Source: Prevotella sp. UBA2444 (GTDB taxonomy: Bacteria > Bacteroidota > Bacteroidia > Bacteroidales > Bacteroidaceae). From it: a stretch of DNA of 28,120 nt. The translations under genes and the position numbers were made by a program. The DNA is taken from the NCBI GenBank assembly GCA_002342665.1, contig DDQK01000036.1, forward strand, positions 1,087-29,206. The letters run 5' to 3'. This document shows, piece after piece, positions 8,528-17,500 of the stretch (positions are counted from its first letter, which is position 1; each line of letters starts with the position of its first letter). The notes below the pieces were generated by a model. It did not search any database. It worked only from the letters and a program-made list of their open reading frames with translations, and was not told the DNA's origin.

Positions 8528-8564
8528 AAAGTCGGTTATCATCTCGATAACCGTCTTTCTTTTT
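8528..8564 (+). terminator. Hairpin B, intrinsic terminator of proS
   Basis: AAAG-T-CGGTTATC (8528-8540) pairs with GATAACCG-T-CTTT (8546-8558) around the loop ATCTC, with one T-T mismatch. CTTTTT (8559-8564) supplies the U-tract. The 5' arm can pair instead with the loop of hairpin A. Confidence 0.75.
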
Positions 8565-8656
8565 AACCTTAATAATCTAATACCATGAAAAACACTTTGC
8601 AAATGTACAAATTATCTATTAAATGTTCTAATTTGTCGAATGCTTTCTGTGGGTAT

Positions 8657-9151
8657 TTAATTGTTTTTTAGAATTTTCCTCCTCCAATTAAGAATTGTTT
8701 GCACTTTTACCCTCTCTATACGCTGCTTGTCGGATGGCGACAACTGGGGGGGAGTAATCATGTGCTGCCAACTAAGGGTGTAGTAGTCAACAGTACTTTC
8801 CAGACTAAGAGAATCGATACCGAAAGTCTGAACCATACACACCACAAGGCTACTATCACCTGTCACGGCTTGAGAATGCAGAAGGAACATGTCAATCTTG
8901 AGAGCAGGACTCATGCGGATGCTTAAACTATCGTCAGCAAGTGATGTCATCTCGCTGGTGCCTCCCAATATATTCTTCACTTCTGCCTTCATATTGGAAT
9001 CGATGAAATCGATGAAGTCAAGGCGATTATTCTGAGAAAGGTAAGGCATAAGCGAATCGGGCATAGAACGGAACACATCTCTGATACGGATGTCTTCCGC
9101 CCTACCCGATACTGCTAATATCAGTCCAATCACAAGAAGCAACTGGCGCAT
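8657..9151 (-). CDS. DUF3256-like exported protein
   Basis: The 164-residue product begins MRQLLLVIGLILAVSGRAED, a signal peptide probably cut after about residue 18, so it is periplasmic or outer-membrane exposed. ATG at 9151 is chosen because the longer frame adds 25 residues without a signal and overlaps paaK; this start lies one base after the paaK stop. The mature part has DVFRSMPDSLMPYLSQNNRLDFIDFID and alternating hydrophobic strands, which I recognise as resembling the Bacteroidales DUF3256 family. No catalytic motif is visible and the function is unknown. It is the last gene of the leftward cluster, before hairpin A. Confidence 0.75.
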   Translation of the reverse strand: MRQLLLVIGLILAVSGRAEDIRIRDVFRSMPDSLMPYLSQNNRLDFIDFIDSNMKAEVKNILGGTSEMTSLADDSLSIRMSPALKIDMFLLHSQAVTGDSSLVVCMVQTFGIDSLSLESTVDYYTLSWQHMITPPQLSPSDKQRIERVKVQTILNWRRKILKNN

Positions 9152-9152
9152 A

Positions 9153-10490
9153 TTACTTATTATTTCTAAGGTCATGCACACGAACAGCCTTTCCCTCACT
9201 CTGGGGGAGAGTACCTTTCTGGACAAGTTTCACCTTCGGCGTAAGCAGAATTTCGTCCTTTAAGGCACGCTGAATGTCCTTGGTCATCTTTTCTATTTCG
9301 GGGAAGATATCCGACTCAAGGCCTTCGAGCTCCACTTCAACCGTCATGACATCATTGTCGTCAATAGTCTCAAGCGTGATAAGATAGTTGCTACCAAGGC
9401 CAGGATACTGCACGAGGATCTTCTCGACCTGCATGGGGAATACATTAACACCCTTGATAATGAACATATCATCTGTACGCCCCTTGATACGGTCGATGCG
9501 ACGATGGGTACGTCCACACTTACATGGTTCAGCGATGATACGTGTAAGGTCTCGCGTGCGATATCTTAATATCGGCATCATCGTACGGTCGAGTGTGGTA
9601 AGCACCATCTCACCAATCTCTCCGTCAGGCACAGGCTCTAAAGTGTCAGGATCGACAATTTCGAGGATATAGTTGTCTTCCCAAAGATGCATACCTTCCT
9701 GATATTTGCACTCGAAAGCAACGCCGGGGCCGTTCATCTCTGTCATACCAAATGAATTGTATGCCTTCACGCCCAGCATGCGTTCGATACGACGACGCTG
9801 CTCTTCTGTGTGAGGTTCGGCACCAATACAGAGGGTACGTAACTTGGTGGAAGCCGGATCGACACCTTCCTCCTTGAACACCTCGGCCAGACGAATGGCA
9901 TACGAAGGAATGGCGTGCAAACATGTTGTTCCGAAATCCTTGATAAACTTAATCTGGCGCTTGGAGTTACCAGCTGCAGCAGGAACAGTCATTGCCCCCA
10001 GCCACTCAGCACCATACTGGAAACCGAGACCGCCAGTAAACATACCATAACCGCTAGAGTTCTGGAACACATCACTCTTGCGGCATCCCACCATGTATAG
10101 GTTACGGGCAATCATATTAGCCCAAGAGCAGATGTCATGCTCTGAATAGACCACAACACAAGGATTGCCGGTAGTACCACTTGTGGAGTGAATACGTACG
10201 GCATCGTCCATATTGGCACCTACAAGGCCAAAAGGATAGTTGTCACGAAGGTCTTGCTTGGTGGTAAAAGGTATTTTGCGCAAGTCGTCTAGAGAGTTAA
10301 TGGAGTCAGCTGTGACGCCCAGATCTCCCAGGCGCTTCTTATAGAAGGGCGAGTTCAAACACACATTTATAGTGTCCTTGAGTTTCTTCACCTGCAGTTT
10401 TTCCAACTGCTCACGCGGCATTTTCTCGATTTCCGGCTGCCAGCATTCACCGTCAGGCTTAATGGTCGCCTTGATTGCTTCGTCTGTCAT
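9153..10490 (-). CDS. paaK: Phenylacetate-CoA ligase family protein
   Basis: This 445-residue adenylate-forming enzyme activates an aryl acid, classically phenylacetate, to its CoA thioester using ATP. The AMP-binding loop is STSGTTGNP (102-110). Later motifs include SFGMTEMNGPG near 247, the arginine-rich hinge RYRTRDLTRI, a C-K-C-G-R-T-H-R-R stretch, GRTDDMFIIKGVNVFP and a C-terminal lid with KGTLPQSEGKAVR. In gut Bacteroidales such genes often sit beside indolepyruvate ferredoxin oxidoreductase, which suggests a role in aryl-acid metabolism, but that neighbour is absent. It follows rsmE by 26 bases. The family is secure; the substrate is inferred. Confidence 0.88.
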   Translation of the reverse strand: MTDEAIKATIKPDGECWQPEIEKMPREQLEKLQVKKLKDTINVCLNSPFYKKRLGDLGVTADSINSLDDLRKIPFTTKQDLRDNYPFGLVGANMDDAVRIHSTSGTTGNPCVVVYSEHDICSWANMIARNLYMVGCRKSDVFQNSSGYGMFTGGLGFQYGAEWLGAMTVPAAAGNSKRQIKFIKDFGTTCLHAIPSYAIRLAEVFKEEGVDPASTKLRTLCIGAEPHTEEQRRRIERMLGVKAYNSFGMTEMNGPGVAFECKYQEGMHLWEDNYILEIVDPDTLEPVPDGEIGEMVLTTLDRTMMPILRYRTRDLTRIIAEPCKCGRTHRRIDRIKGRTDDMFIIKGVNVFPMQVEKILVQYPGLGSNYLITLETIDDNDVMTVEVELEGLESDIFPEIEKMTKDIQRALKDEILLTPKVKLVQKGTLPQSEGKAVRVHDLRNNK

Positions 10491-10516
10491 ATCTGTAATC
10501 CTTATTTAGTTTTGCT

Positions 10517-11248
10517 TTATTTCTTGGATAATTGGGCCATCATTACTGCTGCCAGTCCTGCTGTCTCAGTACGTAGACGACTCTCACCCAAGTGTACCGA
10601 TACATAACCGGCATCGAGTGCCATCTGTACCTCTTCGAGTGAGAAGTCCCCCTCTGGTCCTATAAGCACGGTTACTGTTTCATCGGCATCACTCTTGGCG
10701 GGCTTTGCACGCAGTTCATCGAAAAGATAAGTGCGTGGTATCTCATCATAACAATGGGCAATGAATTTACGTCCTCCAACAGGCTCCTCGATGAAGCGCT
10801 TGAAGGTGACTAGTTCGTTAACAACTGGTTTCCAAGCCTTGCGACTCTGCTTCATCGCAGCGATAACAATCTTGTCGAGACGCACACTCTTCAAGATACG
10901 CCGCTCAGAGAATTTGCAGTTGAGAAATGACACCTCATCGATACCTATCTCGGTAGCCTTCTCCAGCAGCCACTCAATACGGTCAAGCATCTTAGTCGGT
11001 GCTATGGCCAGATGAATGCGACATGGCCACTGACGCTGCTGGGGCATTGTCTCAAGAATCTCGTAGTAGCAATGGTGGGTGGCAGCAATAGTAATGCGAG
11101 CACGGAAATATGTGCCTTCTCCATCCATGAGGAATATTTCATCATCTGCCTTCAGACGTAGCACGCGTAGTGCATGCATCGCCTCATCGGAGGGCAGCTC
11201 TGATTGGGAGGCCGCCTCTGGAACATAAAAAAATCTTGCTTCCTTCAT
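10517..11248 (-). CDS. rsmE: 16S rRNA m3U1498 methyltransferase
   Basis: This SPOUT-family enzyme methylates N3 of U1498 in 16S rRNA with S-adenosylmethionine. ATG at 11248 gives 243 residues (MKEARFFYVPE). It is chosen over an in-frame start at 11308 because a GGGAGGA site lies six bases upstream, one of the few clear Shine-Dalgarno sequences here, and because the longer form would overlap the transporter gene. An N-terminal PUA-like domain (about 1-70) is followed by the trefoil-knot domain: EKATEIGI (96-103), IGPEGDFS (196-203) and LGESRLRTETAG (220-231). The gap to the upstream transporter gene is 16 bases. Confidence 0.95.
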   Translation of the reverse strand: MKEARFFYVPEAASQSELPSDEAMHALRVLRLKADDEIFLMDGEGTYFRARITIAATHHCYYEILETMPQQRQWPCRIHLAIAPTKMLDRIEWLLEKATEIGIDEVSFLNCKFSERRILKSVRLDKIVIAAMKQSRKAWKPVVNELVTFKRFIEEPVGGRKFIAHCYDEIPRTYLFDELRAKPAKSDADETVTVLIGPEGDFSLEEVQMALDAGYVSVHLGESRLRTETAGLAAVMMAQLSKK

Positions 11249-11254
11249 ATCATG

Positions 11255-11261
11255 TCCTCCC
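11255..11261 (-). promoter_or_regulatory. Shine-Dalgarno site of rsmE
   Basis: The minus strand reads GGGAGGA, six bases before the chosen ATG at 11248. Strong Shine-Dalgarno sites are rare in Bacteroidetes, so this one helps fix the start. Confidence 0.6.
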
Positions 11262-11264
11262 GTT

Positions 11265-12578
11265 TCAGACAGTCTTTTTTTCTGGGTGGAACACAAGGGC
11301 AAAGGCAACCCCTACCGCGAGAGCGAATGCTGCAAAGATAAACCAGCACGACGTCCAGTCGCCCACAAGGAATCCACCTTCCCAAGTACAATAGTGATTA
11401 ACCACCTCGCCTGCTGCCAGCGTTCCGACGGTAGCGCCCACGCCGTTGGTCATCATCATGAACAGCCCCTGAGCAGAAGCCTTGATAGAGGGCTCACACT
11501 CCTGATCGACGAAAATGCCTCCGGAAACGTTAAAGAAGTCGAAAGCCACGCCATAGACGATGCAGGAGAGCACAAACAAGAGCACACCCGGCATAGCAGG
11601 ACTGCCCACTCCAAAGAATCCAAAGCGGAACACCCAGGCAAACATCGACATGAGCATGACAATCTTAATACCATAGCGTTTAAGGAAGAAGGGAATCATC
11701 AATATACACAGAGCTTCGCTAATCTGAGAGACTGATGTCAGCAACGTGGCGTTGTTGGCTGCAAAGGTATCAGCAAACTCTGGTGTACCCTTGAAACTTG
11801 TTATAAAGGGGCCGGCAAAGCCATTGGTCACTTGCAGACACATACCCAGCAATGACGAGAAGATGAAGAACAGAGCCATCTGCCGACGCTTGAACAATTT
11901 GAACGCATTCAGCCCCAGGCTCTCAGCCAGCGACACATTTTTCTTCTCACCAAGACGGCACTCCGGCAATGTGAAGCAATAGACAAAAAGTACGAGACTC
12001 AGAATGCCGGACACAAAGAATTGCATATAAGTATACTGGAACTTATGCGCATTGTCAGCTAAGGTAAAACTGAAAGAACCATCATCCCACACGGCACAGT
12101 TGACAAACCACATGGTAATAATGAATCCAACGGTACCGAGTACGCGGATAGGTGGAAAGTCGCGGACGGTATCAAACCCATTATCCTTGAGGATTGTGAA
12201 AGCCGTAGTATTGCCTAGCGCAATGGTGGGCATATAGAAAGCCACGCTCAATGTATAGAGGGTAACGAAAAGCGACTTTTCTGTGAGTTCCTGTCCGAAA
12301 CCTGCTTGCAGCCCCAACCACCAGCATCCAAGCATAAAACCTCCAGCCAGCAGATGGCAAATGCCCAGAAGCCTTTGTGGCTGTATGTATTTGTCGGCAA
12401 CAATACCCATCAGCGTAGGCATAAAGATACTGACAATACCCTGGATAGCATAGAACCAGGATATCTTATCCCCCAATCCTGCTACGCCGAGGTAGTTTCC
12501 CATACACGTGAGATAGGCTCCCCAGACTCCAAACTCCAGGAAATTCATCAACGACAAACGGAATTTCAGACTCATCAT
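11265..12578 (-). CDS. MFS nucleoside:H+ symporter family transporter
   Basis: This inner-membrane carrier of 437 residues has about twelve predicted hydrophobic helices. The start resembles the NupG/XapB nucleoside:proton symporter family (LSLMNFLEFGVWGAYL). GIVADKY (58-64) matches the loop 2-3 MFS signature, and FPPIRVLGTVGFI (141-153) is also characteristic of the family. The substrate is probably a nucleoside, which is inferred from family resemblance only. Two adjacent ATGs (12576-12578 and 12573-12575) could start it. It begins three bases after the DUF4296-like gene, inside the leftward cluster. Confidence 0.85.
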   Translation of the reverse strand: MMSLKFRLSLMNFLEFGVWGAYLTCMGNYLGVAGLGDKISWFYAIQGIVSIFMPTLMGIVADKYIQPQRLLGICHLLAGGFMLGCWWLGLQAGFGQELTEKSLFVTLYTLSVAFYMPTIALGNTTAFTILKDNGFDTVRDFPPIRVLGTVGFIITMWFVNCAVWDDGSFSFTLADNAHKFQYTYMQFFVSGILSLVLFVYCFTLPECRLGEKKNVSLAESLGLNAFKLFKRRQMALFFIFSSLLGMCLQVTNGFAGPFITSFKGTPEFADTFAANNATLLTSVSQISEALCILMIPFFLKRYGIKIVMLMSMFAWVFRFGFFGVGSPAMPGVLLFVLSCIVYGVAFDFFNVSGGIFVDQECEPSIKASAQGLFMMMTNGVGATVGTLAAGEVVNHYCTWEGGFLVGDWTSCWFIFAAFALAVGVAFALVFHPEKKTV

Positions 12579-12581
12579 ATT

Positions 12582-13538
12582 TTATCGGTTTTTAGGGATA
12601 TTGTTATTGTCAATGATACGGATAGGTCCATCCGGCTGTGCAGGCAGCTTTGGCGACTGCATAGGACGTTCGCCCAAGCGATGGTGACGGGGGCGCAAGG
12701 AGTCTGGCACACGCTCCAGCGAGTCTGCACGTGTCTCCTTGGGTTGTGTTTCATGACTAGGCATGTCCTTTGGCTTGTGGAAACGAATCAGCTGGATATC
12801 ATTCAGCAAGAGTAGATGTAGCGTATTCTCCAGATTATAGCCTGGACCGAGATAGATAAATCCACTCACCTCACGCACATCATGGTCATCGCTACGCCCC
12901 AGGTTCACACGTGGCTGTCCGTCGGTTGAGAAATGCACGTTGGCAGTAGCCACACTATCGTTGTCATATTTCACGGCAAGGAATGCCATCGCATCGCGCG
13001 AACCGCTCTGATACAGGAAACGATTGGTGAACGTCAACATAAAACTGTCGCCCCTGCGAAAGGCTGTGTCGGCTTTTACAGAGAACTGCATACGGTTATA
13101 TGGAGCAAAGGGGACAACAATACGGGAGAGTTCGCCTTTCCAGATGTTAGCTGTGTCACCTGTAAGAGCAGTTACCGTAAAACTCTCCACCTCGCTGGCA
13201 GATGCACCATACTCCATAGCATCTTCTCCCAGACGAGTCTGCACATTCTTCATCACCTTAATAAACCGGTCTGCACGGGTATAGTAATACACTAGCGATG
13301 AATCAAACTCTGCACGCGTAACATCATACTTTTTCAGAACAGCATCGAAATAGAGCACACGCTTGTAATCGCCCTCTTCTGGACTTTTCATCCCTTCCTG
13401 CGCCGCACCCTGTGACACAAAATAGTCATAGAGTATATCCTCCATATCGTCGGGCTGGATATACTCTTTGGGCACCTGAGGCTGACAGGCCAACAGGAGA
13501 AGCGTACACAACAATATGCCTATGGTCGAATTTCTCAT
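12582..13538 (-). CDS. DUF4296-like lipoprotein
   Basis: The 318-residue product has a lipoprotein signal (GILLCTLLLLAC, Cys18). Residues about 22-110 (IQPDDMEDILYDYFVSQGAAQ to YYYTRADRFIKVM) look like the Bacteroidetes DUF4296 helical domain. Residues about 125-250 are rich in beta strands and contain NVHFSTDGQPRVNL and GFIYLGPG. The last 65 or so residues are rich in proline and charged residues and probably disordered. The start overlaps the lspA stop as ATGA, so this lipoprotein is translated with the signal peptidase needed for its own class. The function is unknown. Confidence 0.8.
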   Translation of the reverse strand: MRNSTIGILLCTLLLLACQPQVPKEYIQPDDMEDILYDYFVSQGAAQEGMKSPEEGDYKRVLYFDAVLKKYDVTRAEFDSSLVYYYTRADRFIKVMKNVQTRLGEDAMEYGASASEVESFTVTALTGDTANIWKGELSRIVVPFAPYNRMQFSVKADTAFRRGDSFMLTFTNRFLYQSGSRDAMAFLAVKYDNDSVATANVHFSTDGQPRVNLGRSDDHDVREVSGFIYLGPGYNLENTLHLLLLNDIQLIRFHKPKDMPSHETQPKETRADSLERVPDSLRPRHHRLGERPMQSPKLPAQPDGPIRIIDNNNIPKNR

Positions 13539-14191
13539 TCTGATGTTTCTGTCACCTCCGTCTCACGTTTCAACGTTATCTTACTGATTTCCTCGCGGTA
13601 GAACAACAATAGCAGCACAACACCCACACTAATGGCAGAGTCGGCAAAGTTGAATACCGGACTAAAGAAGATAAAGTGATCCCCACCTACAAAGGGCATC
13701 CATTGCGGCCAGTCAGTCTCTATCAAGGGGAAGTAGAACATATCCACCACTTTGCCCATCAGGAATGGGGCATAGCCCGTGCCAAAGGGAACAAAGTAAG
13801 ATAGATAGGACTCCGAAGAGTTGTTGAACACCAAGCCGTAGAACATACAGTCTATCAGATTCCCGGCTGCCCCGGCAAGCACCATCGACAGGCACACGAT
13901 ATAGCCAGTACGGGCCTTCTTGCCCACCTCGAGCCAGATATAATAGCCCAGCACGCTGATGGCTACAACACGGAAGAGCGACAGCACAATCTTGCTGCCC
14001 AACTGCATACCAAAGGCCATACCCATATTCTCGATAAAGGTGATGTAGAACCAGTCGGTAATGTGAATGCTCTCGTGAAGGGTCATCGACGTCTTCACCC
14101 AGATTTTGATAGCCTGGTCAATCAGGAGTATGGCTATGATGATGATCACGGCCAGCCTCCCGTCTGTTATCAGTTTTCTCTTGCCGCTCAC
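13535..14191 (-). CDS. lspA: Lipoprotein signal peptidase (signal peptidase II)
   Basis: This inner-membrane aspartyl protease removes signal peptides from prolipoproteins; this window encodes at least three possible substrates. The 218 residues include four hydrophobic segments. The two catalytic aspartates are Asp114 in GAAGNLIDC and Asp184 in FNFADSAIS. The usual Arg after NLID is Cys here. A long loop of about 55 residues (121-178) between them is larger than in E. coli LspA (about 164 residues in total) and is typical of the Bacteroidetes form. It overlaps both neighbours by four bases, DksA-like upstream and DUF4296-like downstream. Confidence 0.95.
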   Translation of the reverse strand: MSGKRKLITDGRLAVIIIIAILLIDQAIKIWVKTSMTLHESIHITDWFYITFIENMGMAFGMQLGSKIVLSLFRVVAISVLGYYIWLEVGKKARTGYIVCLSMVLAGAAGNLIDCMFYGLVFNNSSESYLSYFVPFGTGYAPFLMGKVVDMFYFPLIETDWPQWMPFVGGDHFIFFSPVFNFADSAISVGVVLLLLFYREEISKITLKRETEVTETSE

Positions 14192-14568
14192 TTCTTCTGG
14201 TTCATTTTCGACTGAACGCTTAGCGTGGCGTGCGGAACGGCACGAAGACGCTCCTTCGGGATCAGTTCGCCCGTCAGACGGTCAATGCCGTAAGTCTTGT
14301 TCTCTATGCGTACTAGAGCAGCCTTCAGTCCCTGAATGAACTTCTGCTGACGTGCTGCCATACTGATAAGTTCTTCTTTCGACTGGGTAGCACTACCCTC
14401 CTCAAGAGCCTTGTAAGTGGGCGATGTGTCGTCCACATCATTGGAATCCTGGTTCATCAGTACGCGCATCATCTGGTCGTAGTCACGCTTTGCCAATGCT
14501 AACTTCTCATTAATAATCTGACGGAACTCCTCGAGCTCTTCGTCGCTGTAACGTGTCTTTTCTGCCAT
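14188..14568 (-). CDS. DksA/TraR-family protein without zinc cysteines
   Basis: The 126-residue product belongs to the DksA/TraR family, whose members bind in the RNA polymerase secondary channel and adjust initiation, often with ppGpp. An N-terminal helical hairpin (about 8-90) carries acidic residues at the presumed tip (DSNDVDDTSP, 41-50). The C-terminal block YGIDRLTGELIPKERLRAVPHATLSV keeps the family framework, but the zinc-binding cysteines are replaced, for example by Asp96, and the whole protein has no cysteine. It lies between ileS (26-base gap) and lspA (4-base overlap). The family call is firm; action on RNA polymerase is inferred. Confidence 0.88.
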   Translation of the reverse strand: MAEKTRYSDEELEEFRQIINEKLALAKRDYDQMMRVLMNQDSNDVDDTSPTYKALEEGSATQSKEELISMAARQQKFIQGLKAALVRIENKTYGIDRLTGELIPKERLRAVPHATLSVQSKMNQKK

Positions 14569-14594
14569 AAGTCTTGGATGTTAAGTTATTGTTT

Positions 14595-17500
14595 CTATTT
14601 CTTTTCCACTTTTATGTTTAGCTTGAAGTCATCAAAGTCAACTTCCTGACCATCATTAGGTTCTACCATCAGAACATCGGCCAGCACCTGTGTCTTGATA
14701 TACTCACCGAAGCTCTCGATAGATTTCTCCACGTCGTCATTCGGTGAAAGAGTGACGGCGATGCGGTCGGTTATCTCCAGACCACTCTCCTTACGGATAT
14801 TCTGGATACGGTTGATGAGTTCGCGAGCCATACCTTCGTTGCGCAGTTCGTCGGTCAGTTCCACCTCGAGAGCCACGGTCAGGTTACCTTCGTTGGCTAC
14901 CAGCCAGCCAGGGATATCCTCAGAAATAATTTCCACATCAACAGCCTCTACCGAGAGGGCCTGTCCTTCGACGTTGATACCTATCGACCCTTGCTGCTCC
15001 AGTTCTGCGATCTGTTCCTGCGAGAGGGCATCCATGGCAGCTGCCACGCCCTTCATCAGCTTGCCGAACTTCTTACCCATGGTGCGGAAATTGCATTTCA
15101 CCTTTTTCACCAGTACACCGGAGCCTTCCACGAAACGGAGTTCCTTCACGTTTACTTCGTTCATGATCAGGTCCTTCACAGCCTTAATATGGGTCTTCTG
15201 GTCGTCGTCGACAGCAGGAATCATGATTGCCTGCAGCGGCTGACGTACCTTGATATTCACCTTTCGGCGCAGGGCGAGCACCATCGAGGTAATCTTCTGG
15301 GCCATCTGCATGCGTGCCTCGAGATCCTTGTCTATCTGTGCATCGTCTGCCACAGGGAACCTGTCGAGATGTACGGAGTCGAACTTCCCTCCGAGATCCT
15401 TATAGAGTTGGTCTGCATAGAACGGGGCAAACGGAGCCAGCAACTTAGATACGGTCATCAGGCAACTATAGAGTGTCTGGTAGGCCGAGAGTTTATCCTC
15501 ACTCATTTCCTTGCCCCAGAAGCGCTTGCGGTTCAGACGTACATACCAGTTGGAGAGGTCGTCATTCACGAAGGCATCTATCAGTCGACCTGCACGCGTA
15601 GGATCATAGTTGTCGAGTTCTGCCTGCACGCCCTTGATGAGTGTGTTCAGACAAGAGAGTATCCAGCGATCAATCTCCGGACGCTTCTCAAAGGCCACCT
15701 GTACAGCCTCTGGGTCAAAGCCGTCGACATTGGCATAAAGGGCAAAGAAGCTATATGTATTATATAAGGTGCCGAAGAACTTACGGCGCACCTCGTCGAC
15801 ACCCTCCGGGTCGAATTTCAGGTTGTCCCAGGGCTCTGAGTTGGTCATCATGTAGAGGCGTACGGCATCCGATCCGTATTTGCCAATCATATCGAAGGGG
15901 TTCACCACGTTGCCCACGTGCTTCGACATCTTGTTACCTTTTGCATCGAGCACAAGTCCCGATGAAATCACATTCTTGAAAGCCACCGAGTCGAAGATCA
16001 TCGTAGCAATAGCGTGGAGTGTGAAGAACCAGCCACGTGTCTGATCCACTCCTTCGTTGATGAAGTCACATGGGAAGGCAATATTCTTGTCGATGAGGTC
16101 TTTGTTCTCGAAGGGATAGTGAATCTGGGCATACGGCATAGAACCGGAGTCGAACCACACGTCGATGAGGTCGGTCTCGCGCTTCATCGGCTTGCCGCTC
16201 TCCGAGACGAGGACAATGTTATCAACATACGGGCGATGGAGGTCGATCTTGTCATAGTTCTCCTGACTCCAGTCGCAGGGCACAAAGCCTTTATCCTTCA
16301 GCGGATTGCTCTTCATGAAACCAGCCTTGACGGATTTCTCGATCTCGTTATAGAGTTCCTCCACGCTTCCGATGCAGATCTCCTTACCGTCCTCATCGCG
16401 CCAGATGGGCAGCGGGGTTCCCCAGAAACGGCTACGGGAAAGGTTCCAGTCGTTCAGGTTCTCCAGCCAGTTGCCGAAGCGACCCGTACCTGTCGATTCC
16501 GGTTGCCAGTTGATGGTCTTGTTCAACTCAAACATTCGGTCCTTCTTAGCTGTCGAGCGGATGAACCAAGAGTCGAGCGGATAGTAGAGCACAGGCTTGT
16601 CGGTACGCCAGCAATGGGGATAGTTGTGTACGTGCTTCTCTATCTTCAGCGCCGTACCCTCCTGCTTCATCTCCATGCAGATCACGATATTCAGGTCTTC
16701 TGCCTTCGAGGCGGCCTGCTCGTCATACTTGCCATCTTTGTTGAATTCCGGAGCATAGGCGTTCTTCACGTAGTCGCCGGCATGATGGCCATAACCTTCC
16801 TTGTCGACGCACTTAGCCACAAAGTTCGCGTCGAGTTCGTCCATCACATAGTATTTGCCCTGCAAATCCACCATCGGACGGGTTTCACCTTTCTTATTAA
16901 TAAGGAAGAGACTGGGTACATGGGCATCCTTGGCCACCTTGGCGTCGTCGGCACCAAAGGTAGGCGCAATATGCACGATACCGGCACCATCCTCAGTCGT
17001 CACATAGTCACCAGGGATTACGCGGAAAGCCTCACTCTCCATCTCCACGAACTGGTCCTTGCCGTTTTCGCTGGTGAAGACTTTCTCGGGATGAGCCTCA
17101 GCATACGCCTTCACATAGTCGGCGGCATTCTGGTCGAGTTTGGCCGTAGGCTTTACCCAAGGCATCAACTGCTGATACTTCAGGCCTACGAGCTCCTCAC
17201 CCTTATAGTGGCCTACGATACGGTAGGGCACAAACTTCTCGCCCTTCTTATACTCAGGCATCTCTCCTCCGTCGCTGATGTGGCCTTCAGGAGCGAGATA
17301 GGCGTTCAGCCGGCTCTCAGCCAGGATGATCGTTATCTTCTCGCCATTATAGGCGTTGTATGTCTCCACAGCCACGTAGTCGATCTTCGGACCTACGCAA
17401 AGGGCCGTGTTCGAAGGCAGCGTCCAGGGCGTCGTGGTCCAGGCCACGAAATATGGCGTGCCCCACTTGGTCCATTCTTCTTTCGGATCGACGGCCTTGA

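Noticed and set aside
8585..8671. A 28-codon frame beginning MKNTLQMYKL after proS
   Set aside because: It lies after the proS terminator with no plus-strand promoter and has no conserved feature.
9152..9226. N-terminal extension of the DUF3256-like protein
   Set aside because: It would hide the signal peptide and overlap paaK; the start at 9151 directly follows the paaK stop.
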